A stretch of DNA of 21,595 nt. It comes from CAYMAZ01 sp964526285 (GTDB lineage Bacteria > Bacteroidota > Bacteroidia > Bacteroidales > DTU049). Where the stretch lies: assembly GCA_964526285.1 (NCBI GenBank), contig CAZGIW010000067.1, forward strand, positions 1 to 21,595, in the 5' to 3' direction. Below are positions 15,395 to 21,595 of the stretch, one piece after another. Position 1 is the stretch's first letter. Each line of letters opens with the position of its first letter. A model generated the notes under the pieces. That model did not search any database, was not told the DNA's origin, and was given only the letters and a program-made list of their open reading frames with translations. A program made the position numbers and the translations under genes.

Positions 15395-15517
15395 TGCCTT
15401 TATTTTCTTTGCCTCTAATCCTGAAGGATGGAAAATAAAGGCAAAAGATTTGTTTAACTCACAAATAAACTGCTTCTTTTCCCTTCCTTTAGGAATGAGG
15501 CAAAGGAAAAGAAGCAG
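15395..15517. repeat. Pair of inverted hairpin elements abutting the Rhs core
   Basis: Hairpin 1 (15395-15443): TGCCTTTATTTTC paired with GAAAATAAAGGCA, enclosing an ATCC-TGAA-GGAT stem. Hairpin 2 (15470-15517): CTGCTTCTTTTCC paired with GGAAAAGAAGCAG, enclosing TTCC-TTTA-GGAA. Both outer stems are 13 bp and perfect. The unpaired TTTGCCTC of the first is complementary to GAGGCAAA of the second, and the two align as inverted diverged copies of one element of about 45 bp. The last base (15517) touches the first base of Rhs homology. Confidence 0.75.
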
Positions 15518-16493
15518 CCGCCTCTACGATCCCACCCTTGCACGCATGCTCAATGCCGATCCGTTTATCGCAGATGCCACCTCCGCACAAGATTTTAACC
15601 GCTACAGCTACGTGCGCAACAACCCGCTGAAATATACGGATCCGAGTGGGTATATGGTTTCAGGGGGCATGGGATATTATGACAGAAAAATTTCTGCACA
15701 AACAAGATGGATTTCTGAGGGCAGAGAATGGTGGAATAAAACACTCGATTTTGGCTATCACAGAGGAGATTATGCCCTAGGAGGCGGTGGTTTTGGTGGT
15801 ACAAATGCGTTTTTTTATGGCGGCAGTAACCTCATGTTAGGCATTGGGTCCGTTGAAGACGGTTTTTTAGGTGATGGTTTTGTTTCAAATCCAGTCATTG
15901 ATTATTACTCAACAGGAGGCGAAAACATCATAAAACACAATGGACAATGGGGTGTTTGGAAAACATTTGCGTGGAGAGAAGGTAGCACAATTCCAATTAT
16001 AGATTCAAATGGATTTTGGAAAGGGATTAATCTATTTACATTCTGTTATGCTCATGTTTTTTACAAATACAATCATTCTTCAAAAAGTTGCTCCAATACT
16101 TCAGCTGAGTCAATATTTGGTCTTGGGTTATCTCTTTCCTCTGAAATCATCTATTCAAATCATACAGGAAGATGGCTTGCAACAAATGGGAAATTTTATT
16201 CTACCAATTATTACGGTAACCAATACACCAGTTTGCAAAAATATGCCAGAAGATACTCAAACTCTTTAAAATGGATTGGGAGATTTGTTGGGCTATTAAA
16301 TGCCAGACATATTTGGGAACAAAGAGAAAATGGACAAATTGATGATTATCAATTTTGGATAGAGCAGGGTTCAAATGCGTTTGTTACATTTGGAGGAATT
16401 AATGGTGCAGCCTGGGGTATTGGATGGGAAATTGGCAGATGGATTACAAACACAAATGGCTATCAGCAGTTTAAATATAATCTTTGGAACTAA
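15495..16493 (+). CDS. Orphan Rhs C-terminal fragment with tip 3
   Basis: Rhs similarity begins at 15518 (RLYDPTLARMLNADPF...YVRNNPLKYTDPSGY), followed by a unique tip of about 280 residues. The frame is open back to a TTG at 15222 inside the DUF559 gene, with ATGs at 15315 and 15495. The upstream part translates hairpin repeats, so I chose the ATG nearest the homology (332 aa); the true start is uncertain. The tip has a Gly-rich linker (ALGGGGFGG), then an aromatic/Asn-rich domain ending NAFVTFGGINGAAWGIGWEIGRWITN and a short Tyr/Trp tail. The small-residue helix could insert in or cross a membrane; I recognise no toxin family. A membrane protein gene follows 12 nt later. Confidence 0.75.
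   Translation: MRQRKRSSRLYDPTLARMLNADPFIADATSAQDFNRYSYVRNNPLKYTDPSGYMVSGGMGYYDRKISAQTRWISEGREWWNKTLDFGYHRGDYALGGGGFGGTNAFFYGGSNLMLGIGSVEDGFLGDGFVSNPVIDYYSTGGENIIKHNGQWGVWKTFAWREGSTIPIIDSNGFWKGINLFTFCYAHVFYKYNHSSKSCSNTSAESIFGLGLSLSSEIIYSNHTGRWLATNGKFYSTNYYGNQYTSLQKYARRYSNSLKWIGRFVGLLNARHIWEQRENGQIDDYQFWIEQGSNAFVTFGGINGAAWGIGWEIGRWITNTNGYQQFKYNLWN
15518..15654 (+). repeat. Rhs core direct repeat, copy 3
   Basis: 137 bp aligning without gaps to 11387-11523. The differences are CGT/CGC, GAC/GAT twice, TCA/GCA (the only amino acid change, Ser to Ala), GCA/GCC, CCT/CCG, ATT/ATC, GCC/GCA, TTC/TTT and CCC/CCG. The 3' portion from AACCGC to GGATCC is identical. Confidence 0.85.
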
Positions 16494-16505
16494 CACATTC
16501 TGTTT

Positions 16506-16886
16506 ATGATTAACGTATTATATTATTATTATTATTTGTTTTATACAAAAATAATACCCGATAGTCAACCTCATTCTACCGTTATTTTTACATTAGGTTT
16601 TTCATTGGGGTTAATATTAGTTGGGATAATTAATCTGTTAATCAGTATTACAATTGGAAAAAGCTTGAATAAATGGGAAATGATAATAATTGATCTTTTT
16701 ATGATGTTTGTTTTATATCTTATTTATTATCGCACAGGAAAAGGTAAAAAAATTGTAACAATACATAAACCTAAAATACTCAACAGTAATGTGCTATCAA
16801 TTATAATGACTGCAGTTTTTTTCCTGACAGCAATGTTCGGATTATTTTTTGTACCAACTCTTGTGCGTGATATTTTGAACAATTGA
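16506..16886 (+). CDS. Small multi-pass membrane protein, candidate immunity partner of tip 3
   Basis: 126 aa with three clear hydrophobic segments (about 25-50, 58-75 and 95-117) and a short basic loop (RTGKGKKIVTIHKPK) between the second and third. The N-terminus has five Tyr in a row encoded by a TAT/ATT-rich stretch. No recognised family. It begins 12 nt after tip 3 and is very AT-rich. An inner-membrane immunity protein would fit a membrane-targeting tip, since tip 3 ends in a glycine-rich hydrophobic helix, but this is inference from context. Confidence 0.68.
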   Translation: MINVLYYYYYLFYTKIIPDSQPHSTVIFTLGFSLGLILVGIINLLISITIGKSLNKWEMIIIDLFMMFVLYLIYYRTGKGKKIVTIHKPKILNSNVLSIIMTAVFFLTAMFGLFFVPTLVRDILNN

Positions 16887-16897
16887 CAGGGAGTTTC

Positions 16898-16964
16898 TAA
16901 GCTGCTCTGATTGTTGAGCAATGCAAGCATTGTCACATTGTGATAAATTAACTCCGTCGAAACA
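16898..16964. repeat. Composite short repeat, copy C (right flank of the island)
   Basis: Starts TAAGCTGCTCTGATTGTTGAGC like copy B and continues with the AATGCAAGCATT block and TCACATTGTGA palindrome of copy A, ending GTCGAAACA. It lacks the CCTGAGGTG hairpin part. It lies in the 123-nt spacer between the convergent ends of the membrane-protein gene and the MORN-like gene; no classical terminator is seen there. Confidence 0.8.
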
Positions 16965-17009
16965 AACACCATCGAAATGCTCTTGAAATCACCGCACAAC
17001 ATTCAACAC

Positions 17010-17810
17010 TTATTGCCCAAACGGATTATCGGGTTCGTTGTCATGAATCCCGCTTTGAATTTTTTTCATGATGATTTCAGCATCTTTCAGCTCCAGAAAA
17101 TCACTATCTTTTTCTTTTTGAAACACTTTTTTGCTTTTTTCTTTTCCGCTTTTGTAGGTAACAACCTTTATAGGTTGTTGGTTTTCATCATAAAACAGCC
17201 AGTCGCCCTCGCGCAGTGAATTGACATAACTGCCTGCAACAAGTTTTTTACCATCAAAATTATAAAACACAAAAGCTCCTTCCCATTTATCATTGATAAT
17301 CCCACCGTCAATATGAATTTTTCCGTTTTGATAGTATCTTTTCCAGGCACCATGAGGTTTTCCATATTCAAAGTTCATTTCTTCAAGAATTTCACCAGTT
17401 TGAAGGTAAGTAACACACAATCCGTGTTTTTTACCTTTCACATAATAATCCACTGAAATGACATTATTGTAGCCATCATAAAACAGCCATTTTCCGTCTT
17501 TCTCTTTATTGAGATAACTTCCCTCAGCATGCTTGTTGCCGTTGCCAAAATAAGATACGGTGTGACAAACGGTTCCATTCTTTTCATAATTTGCTATTGT
17601 TTGCAAATTTCCTGTGTTATAATAGTATTTGAATTCACCTATGGGAACACCATGCTCAAACTGCCCTTCATACCTTATGACCTGAGATTTTTCATGATAT
17701 TTTACCCATTTGCCGTGACGTTTGCCGTCTTCGTCAAATTGATTGATTTCCTGTGAAAAAAGCGGTATTTGAAACAATAAAATCACACAAATTGAAAGCA
17801 AGTATTTCAT
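17010..17810 (-). CDS. Secreted MORN/YwqK-like repeat protein
   Basis: 266 aa. Signal peptide (MKYLLSICVILLFQIPLFS, cleavage near residue 19), then about eight repeats of 20-24 residues of the type G.Y..G...G.W..YY..G (e.g. GKRHGKWVKYHEK, GVPIGEFKYYYNTGN, KEKDGKWLFYDGYN, GKPHGAWKRYYQNGK, LREGDWLFYDENQ), and a charged Lys-rich C-terminal tail. These are MORN-variant repeats, often annotated as YwqK family antitoxin. That label comes from a few Gram-positive cases; in Bacteroidota the proteins are exported and their role is unknown. It starts 30 nt after the phosphatase gene, probably the last gene of that operon. It lies just outside the Rhs island, on the opposite strand. Confidence 0.85.
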   Translation of the reverse strand: MKYLLSICVILLFQIPLFSQEINQFDEDGKRHGKWVKYHEKSQVIRYEGQFEHGVPIGEFKYYYNTGNLQTIANYEKNGTVCHTVSYFGNGNKHAEGSYLNKEKDGKWLFYDGYNNVISVDYYVKGKKHGLCVTYLQTGEILEEMNFEYGKPHGAWKRYYQNGKIHIDGGIINDKWEGAFVFYNFDGKKLVAGSYVNSLREGDWLFYDENQQPIKVVTYKSGKEKSKKVFQKEKDSDFLELKDAEIIMKKIQSGIHDNEPDNPFGQ

Positions 17811-17835
17811 GGCAAATACAATTTATTTTGAAACG

Positions 17836-17843
17836 CAAAATTA
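17836..17843 (-). promoter_or_regulatory. Possible internal -7 box (TAATTTTG) before the MORN-like gene
   Basis: TAATTTTG fits TAnnTTTG and overlaps the stop codon of the phosphatase gene, 25 nt before the ATG at 17810. No well-placed -33 TTG is visible and the region is AT-rich, so a chance match is quite possible. Confidence 0.25.
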
Positions 17844-18389
17844 CACAAAATGTTTTGCAAACTGAAAAAGTGAACTAAACTGGAAATCGGCCAGTTTCAG
17901 AGTTTCCAGGTCAGTTTGAATATCTTCACTTATAAGGACATTCTTCAGCCCACAATTTTTCCCAAACATCATGTCTGAAAGAGTATCACCCACCATCACT
18001 GAAGTTTTCTCATCAATGAGAGAAAACTTCTCTTTTGCCTGAACAAACATCCCTGTTTTGGGTTTGCGACACGTACAATTATCATCTGCTCTATGAGGAC
18101 AAAAGAATACTTTGTCAATTCTTCCGCCGTGTTTATTAATTTCTTTAAGCATATATAAGTGTACATTATTCAGCTGTTCTTCTGTCATCAGTCCCCTGCC
18201 AACACCCTGTTGATTTGTCACAATAAAAATAAACCTGAAATGTTCAGAACAAAGTTTGATTGCCTCCAGCACTCCCGGCAAAAAAACAAACTCAGAGGGC
18301 ATGGTAACATATGCATTGACGATACGTTTATTGATAACTCCGTCACGGTCGAGAAAAAGGGCGCTGTATCTGAAATCCCTGTTTTTCAT
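17841..18389 (-). CDS. gmhB: HAD-IIIA phosphatase, GmhB-like (D-glycero-D-manno-heptose 1,7-bisphosphate 7-phosphatase)
   Basis: 182 aa, typical for GmhB. HAD motif I is LDRDGVIN (residues 13-20; nucleophile D14, acid D16), motif II is VTNQ (57-60), Lys at K109 in CRKPKTGM, and motif IV is GDTLSD (134-139). A zinc-binding loop CPH...CTC (C97, H99, C105, C107) is the hallmark of GmhB and of the related histidinol-phosphate phosphatase HisB-N. GmhB removes the 7-phosphate in ADP-heptose synthesis for LPS. No histidine genes lie nearby, so GmhB is preferred, but related sugar phosphatases are possible. It starts 4 nt after the AraC-type gene. Confidence 0.85.
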   Translation of the reverse strand: MKNRDFRYSALFLDRDGVINKRIVNAYVTMPSEFVFLPGVLEAIKLCSEHFRFIFIVTNQQGVGRGLMTEEQLNNVHLYMLKEINKHGGRIDKVFFCPHRADDNCTCRKPKTGMFVQAKEKFSLIDEKTSVMVGDTLSDMMFGKNCGLKNVLISEDIQTDLETLKLADFQFSSLFQFAKHFV

Positions 18390-18393
18390 TCAA

Positions 18394-19575
18394 TTAGTGA
18401 AATTTTTTATAATCAGAGGGGGTTTTGCCAGTGATTTTTTTAAAAGATGAAATCAATGAAGAACGGGAGTTAAACCCTGCCATATCACCAATTGCCTCAA
18501 GAGTGTAATTATTAAACTTTTCATCTTCCAACATAGAAATAACATGTTGCACTCTATATTCATTAACAAACTGATAGAAGTTTTTTCCAAGTTTTTCATT
18601 AATCACCTGTGATATGTACTTTTTATTGGTATGAATCCTTTCGGCCAAATGATCAACGACAAGATGGGGGTTGCAAAAAAGCTTCTCTTTTTCCATCAGT
18701 TCAACGATGCTTTGCAATATCATTTCCTTCTGTTCATTGGCAAGTGACGACCTGCCATATTTGAGTGATTTGTCATCTTCAACGGCTTCAGGGGCAACAT
18801 CATTCAACAGATTTGTTTCAATTATTGTATCTGGAGCATCGTCATCTCCCTTGTTGAGAATTTTGATTTTTCCAACATATATATCAGCCTGCTTTGTTCC
18901 AAAGTATCCAAGAAAGACAACAAAAAGAGTCATAAGCACCCAATAAGTCAGCTTATAATATGCATCAAAAATATGCGTAAAATATACTGCTGCGTCAAAG
19001 GTTGTAAAAAGGATATAAATGATAATAAACAGCCAAAGCCAGTTGAGAGAAATATTCTCTTTATATGAAAAAAACTGGTCGAGATTCTTTTTATGTTTGT
19101 TGAGAAGAATTATCATTCCTATAATATAAGTAATCACCTGAATGTAGTATATTGACACGGCAACAGGCACCCGAAGCTTGAATAGTAATTCTGTCTGAGA
19201 CTGAAACTCCTGATTTCTGCTCATGAAAGACAATATCAACAAAAACAGGAAAAGAATAAACGATGGCAGATAGTGCAGAATATGTTTGGGTTTGAAAGAA
19301 AAGCTTTCGTTTGTCAATGACTGAACATAAAGATAATAGAAGGGATTGAAGGCAAGGAAAATTGGAAGCACAAGCAATGCATTGATTGTAATCAAAAACT
19401 CAATATCAAGCAGGATAATTTTATTAAGAAGATAATAAAAAGACAGGATAATCATATACACCCCAAGAATTCTGTTGGGTTTGCTGTAGGCATTCTTATA
19501 TGTGAGCAACTGCAGGGCAAAAACCAGAGGCAAGAAAATCAGAAAAACATTGATATATTCTGAAAACGGGGTCAT
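18394..19575 (-). CDS. Membrane-bound AraC-family transcriptional regulator (seven TM segments plus HTH)
   Basis: 393 aa from the ATG at 19575. Seven hydrophobic segments (about 5-25, 37-57, 62-84, 100-117, 138-158, 178-200, 208-226) are followed by an acidic linker (241-270) and an AraC/XylS DNA-binding domain (about 290-393). Its two helix-turn-helices are HLAERIHTNKKYISQVINEKLG and LEAIGDMAGFNSRSSLISSFKKITG, ending TPSDYKKFH. The open frame continues 90 codons upstream, but that part runs into the divergent peptidase gene and has no regulator-like character, so I reject it. Such 7TM-AraC proteins occur in Bacteroidota and probably sense a membrane or periplasmic signal; the ligand is unknown. 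Confidence 0.88.
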   Translation of the reverse strand: MTPFSEYINVFLIFLPLVFALQLLTYKNAYSKPNRILGVYMIILSFYYLLNKIILLDIEFLITINALLVLPIFLAFNPFYYLYVQSLTNESFSFKPKHILHYLPSFILFLFLLILSFMSRNQEFQSQTELLFKLRVPVAVSIYYIQVITYIIGMIILLNKHKKNLDQFFSYKENISLNWLWLFIIIYILFTTFDAAVYFTHIFDAYYKLTYWVLMTLFVVFLGYFGTKQADIYVGKIKILNKGDDDAPDTIIETNLLNDVAPEAVEDDKSLKYGRSSLANEQKEMILQSIVELMEKEKLFCNPHLVVDHLAERIHTNKKYISQVINEKLGKNFYQFVNEYRVQHVISMLEDEKFNNYTLEAIGDMAGFNSRSSLISSFKKITGKTPSDYKKFH

Positions 19576-19593
19576 GATTTTTGAAATAATTTT

Positions 19594-19601
19594 CAAAGTT
19601 A
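19594..19601 (-). promoter_or_regulatory. Candidate -7 promoter box (TAACTTTG) for the AraC-type gene
   Basis: TAACTTTG fits the Bacteroidota -7 consensus TAnnTTTG and lies 18 nt upstream of the ATG at 19575, in the 81-nt divergent spacer shared with the M16 peptidase gene. There is no obvious -33 TTG. For the plus-strand gene I see only a near match (TAAATTTT, 19626-19633). Confidence 0.4.
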
Positions 19602-19656
19602 CAAAATTTTTAAGGAATTTTGCTGTAAATTTTTTATTGATTATCTCCGAAGAACC

Positions 19657-20892
19657 ATGAGTTATATTGTCACAAGTGCGGGAAACAACTGCACACTCAT
19701 TTACAAACAAATCAACAGTCCTGTTGCCCATATTGCCATTTTCAATGAATGTGGCACAAGACACGAAAAGAATTTTCCTGAAGGCATTGCTCATTTTCTT
19801 GAGCACATGATTTTTAAAGGAACCACAAAAAGAAAAACCTATCATATTTTGGCAGGGCTAGAAAATAACGGTTGCGATGTGAATGCCTTTACATCAAAAG
19901 AAGAAATGGTTCTTCATGCATCTTTTCTTGAAGAATCGGGCACAAAAATCATCAATCTGCTTGGTGAAATCATGTTTGAGTCAGCATTTCCCGAACAGGA
20001 AATTGAAAAAGAAAGGAATGTGATTCTTGACGAAATTGCATCACTCAAAGATAGTCCTGCCGATTTATTGTTTGAGCATTATGAAAAACTTTTCTTCGGA
20101 AGACACCCACTACACCGTGAAATTTTGGGAAACAAAAACAGTTTGAAAAAAATTAACCGTGACATTGTGCTTGACTTCTATAACAATGTTTTTCTCAAAT
20201 CACGTAAAGTTATTGTGTATTATGGGCGCAAGTCGCACAACAAAGTAACGAAGATCATTGACAATGCTATTGGCAAATATCTTGAGCCACTTGCTGAAAA
20301 ACAGATTGTCCCTGCCTATTCACCTGCAAAAACCTTTGAGTTTGACCGTGCCGAAAAGATAAACACACATCAAACCCATGTGCTCATGGGAGCTCCGGCA
20401 TATGATGTGAGAAACGAGAAAAAAAATGCTCTGGGATTGCTCATTAATATTCTGGGAGGACAGGCTTTCAATTCAAGACTCAACCTTCTGGTGAGGGAAA
20501 AACTGGGACTCTCCTACTCCATTGATGCTTTCTACAACATTTATGCAGACAACGGCTATTATTCTGTTTATTTTTCAACAGAAAACGGCAATGCTGAAAG
20601 AATTATTCATCATATCAAAAAAGAGCTAAAACGTTTGAGAGAACAGAAGGTAGGGTCTCTACAGCTTCACATTGCAAAAAAACAGCTTATTGGACAAACA
20701 GCAATATTTCTTGACTCACCTGGAAGCGATATGTTGTCGGCTGGCAAAGTATTCCTCTACACAGGAAAGATTCCCGGATTTGAAGAAATACGCAAAAGCA
20801 TGGAGGAAATCACTGCTGAACACCTGCTGGAGGTGGCCAACGAAATATTTATCCCTGACAATATTAGTACCTTGCTTTATGAACCCAAATAA
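19657..20892 (+). CDS. M16-family zinc metallopeptidase (processing peptidase-like)
   Basis: 411 aa, the size of the single-unit bacterial M16B peptidases. The inverted zinc motif is HFLEH (residues 46-50; H46 and H50 ligands, E49 base), and the third ligand E126 lies exactly 76 residues after H50, as the family rule requires (NVILDE, 121-126). Two homologous domains are visible; the C-terminal one has VREKLGLSYSIDAFY, the usual substrate-binding Arg/Tyr segment. No signal peptide is seen, so it is probably cytoplasmic. The catalytic residues are intact, so it is an active-type subunit. Its 3' end overlaps the next gene by 14 nt. Confidence 0.92.
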   Translation: MSYIVTSAGNNCTLIYKQINSPVAHIAIFNECGTRHEKNFPEGIAHFLEHMIFKGTTKRKTYHILAGLENNGCDVNAFTSKEEMVLHASFLEESGTKIINLLGEIMFESAFPEQEIEKERNVILDEIASLKDSPADLLFEHYEKLFFGRHPLHREILGNKNSLKKINRDIVLDFYNNVFLKSRKVIVYYGRKSHNKVTKIIDNAIGKYLEPLAEKQIVPAYSPAKTFEFDRAEKINTHQTHVLMGAPAYDVRNEKKNALGLLINILGGQAFNSRLNLLVREKLGLSYSIDAFYNIYADNGYYSVYFSTENGNAERIIHHIKKELKRLREQKVGSLQLHIAKKQLIGQTAIFLDSPGSDMLSAGKVFLYTGKIPGFEEIRKSMEEITAEHLLEVANEIFIPDNISTLLYEPK

Positions 20893-21595
20893 AGAGGAAT
20901 TACTCAGCCAATACATTGAAGATAAAACTTCTGAAGAATCTGATGTGTTGAAACATATCACCCGCGAAACGTATGTTCACCAGGTATATCCCCGTATGAT
21001 TTCAGGCAAGGTGCAGGGTAAGTTTTTGGAGATGATTAGCCGGATGATTAGCCCTGATCGTATTCTTGAAATCGGCACATTTACAGCTTATGCAACAGTG
21101 TGTTTGGCACAGGGACTGACAGAAAACGGAATTATTACAACAATTGAAATCAATCCGGAGTTGGAAGACACCATTGTTTCACACCTGGAAAAGGCGGGCA
21201 TATTGCATAAAACACGTCTGATTATTGGCAATGCTGTTGAAGAAATTCCAAGGCTCAACGATACATTCGATCTGGTGTTTATAGATGCCGACAAGGAACA
21301 ATATGTGGATTATTTCAAGGCTGTGTTGCCTCTGGTGAAACAAGGCGGATTTATTGTAGCCGACAATGTGCTGTGGGGCGGAAAAGTAGTGGAGCCTCAA
21401 ACAGTACTTGACAAGGAAACGGCGGGCATAATGGCTTTCAATGATTATGTTGTTGATTGTGATGAAGTTGAGGTGGTGATGCTTCCGCTGAGAGATGGGG
21501 TGACGGTGATGAGGAAATATGAACAATTGAACAATAGAACAATAGAACAATTGAACAATAGAACAATAGAACAATTGAACAATAGAACAATAGAA
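20879..21595 (+). CDS. Class I SAM-dependent O-methyltransferase (caffeoyl-CoA OMT family), partial, with tandem-repeat tail
   Basis: Translated from the ATG at 20879, it stays open for 239 codons to the window edge. Motif I is ILEIGTFTAYAT (residues 62-73), the acidic end of strand 2 is TTIEINPE (87-94), the metal site is FIDADKEQY (134-142) with ADNVLWGGKV (161-170), and the catalytic domain ends at DGVTVMRK (206-213), the normal end for this ~213-residue family. Beyond that the frame enters the octamer repeat at 21521 and encodes EQLNNRTI units in series. Family enzymes methylate catechol-type hydroxyls with a divalent metal; the substrate here is unknown. The stop codon is outside the window. 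Confidence 0.9.
   Translation, partial: MNPNKEELLSQYIEDKTSEESDVLKHITRETYVHQVYPRMISGKVQGKFLEMISRMISPDRILEIGTFTAYATVCLAQGLTENGIITTIEINPELEDTIVSHLEKAGILHKTRLIIGNAVEEIPRLNDTFDLVFIDADKEQYVDYFKAVLPLVKQGGFIVADNVLWGGKVVEPQTVLDKETAGIMAFNDYVVDCDEVEVVMLPLRDGVTVMRKYEQLNNRTIEQLNNRTIEQLNNRTIE
21521..21595 (+). repeat. Octamer tandem repeat GAACAATT/GAACAATA (nine units, 24-bp super-repeat)
   Basis: Nine contiguous octamers plus GAA reach the window edge. The last base alternates T, A, A, T, A, A, T, A, A, giving three copies of a 24-bp unit. It begins directly after the codons for MRKY of the O-methyltransferase and is in frame (EQLNNRTI repeated). The array continues past the edge, so its full length is unknown. 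Confidence 0.95.

Noticed and set aside
15222..15494. N-terminal extension of the tip 3 frame (TTG at 15222 or ATG at 15315)
   Set aside because: This part overlaps the DUF559 gene or translates hairpin repeat DNA and has no protein-like character; the openness is probably chance.
10574..16964. Insertion sequence or phage carrying the Rhs island
   Set aside because: No transposase, integrase or phage gene is present, and the flanking repeats are short direct mosaic repeats, not IS-type terminal inverted repeats.
19576..19845. 90-codon N-terminal extension of the AraC-type regulator
   Set aside because: It is antisense to the start of the M16 peptidase gene and has no similarity to the family; the ATG at 19575 is followed at once by the first TM segment.
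21179..21574. Minus-strand frame beginning with CSIVQLF repeats
   Set aside because: It is the antisense of the O-methyltransferase gene and its octamer array; the plus strand has clear family motifs.
21521..21595. CRISPR array or integration site at the right edge
   Set aside because: The units are contiguous octamers without spacers and no cas or integrase gene is near.

Overview
The window looks like a chromosomal segment from a member of the Bacteroidota. The evidence is an AT-rich genome, a dcw cluster in the Bacteroidota order (mraZ-rsmH-ftsL-like-PBP/ftsI-murE-mraY-murD-ftsW-murG, with no murF between murE and mraY), an MraY with an extra extracytoplasmic insertion, a PBP with a C-terminal PASTA-like domain, candidate TAnnTTTG -7 promoter boxes, and Rhs proteins with the core typical of this phylum (NGRLYDP...RYSYVRNNPLKYTDPSGY).

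Region 1 (1-10250, all minus strand) is the dcw cluster. It is a compact operon with gaps of 0-6 nt or short overlaps, making peptidoglycan precursors (MurE, MraY, MurD, MurG) and the septal machinery (FtsW, PBP, FtsL-like). It starts at mraZ. In front of mraZ are three TGGTA direct repeats at exact 10-bp spacing, the layout expected of an MraZ autoregulatory operator. MurG runs off the left edge, almost complete.

Region 2 (10261-11237) is about 980 bp without a convincing gene. It is packed with hairpins and holds two copies of a composite short repeat.

Region 3 (11238-16886, plus strand) is the unusual part: an array of three headless Rhs C-terminal fragments. Each keeps only a short piece of Rhs core DNA (60-137 bp clearly shared) ending in DPSGY, then a completely different tip. 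Each is followed within 11-26 nt by an unrelated gene whose product looks secreted or membrane-bound: an EreA/ChaN-like protein, a 164-aa protein with a signal peptide, and a 126-aa multi-pass membrane protein. I read this as a store of displaced Rhs toxin tips with candidate immunity genes. A DUF559 endonuclease-like gene sits between cassettes 2 and 3, and an inverted pair of hairpin elements ends exactly where the third Rhs homology begins. Related direct repeats lie on both sides of the island (10574, 11073 and 16898).

Region 4 (17010-19575, minus strand) is a probable operon: a seven-TM AraC-type regulator, a GmhB-like HAD phosphatase and a secreted MORN/YwqK-like repeat protein. Region 5 (19657-21595, plus strand) is divergent from it: an M16 zinc peptidase overlapping an O-methyltransferase gene. 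The O-methyltransferase frame runs through an octamer tandem repeat to the right edge of the window.

All identifications are from reading motifs by eye. No database search was possible, and toxin and immunity functions are inferred from context.
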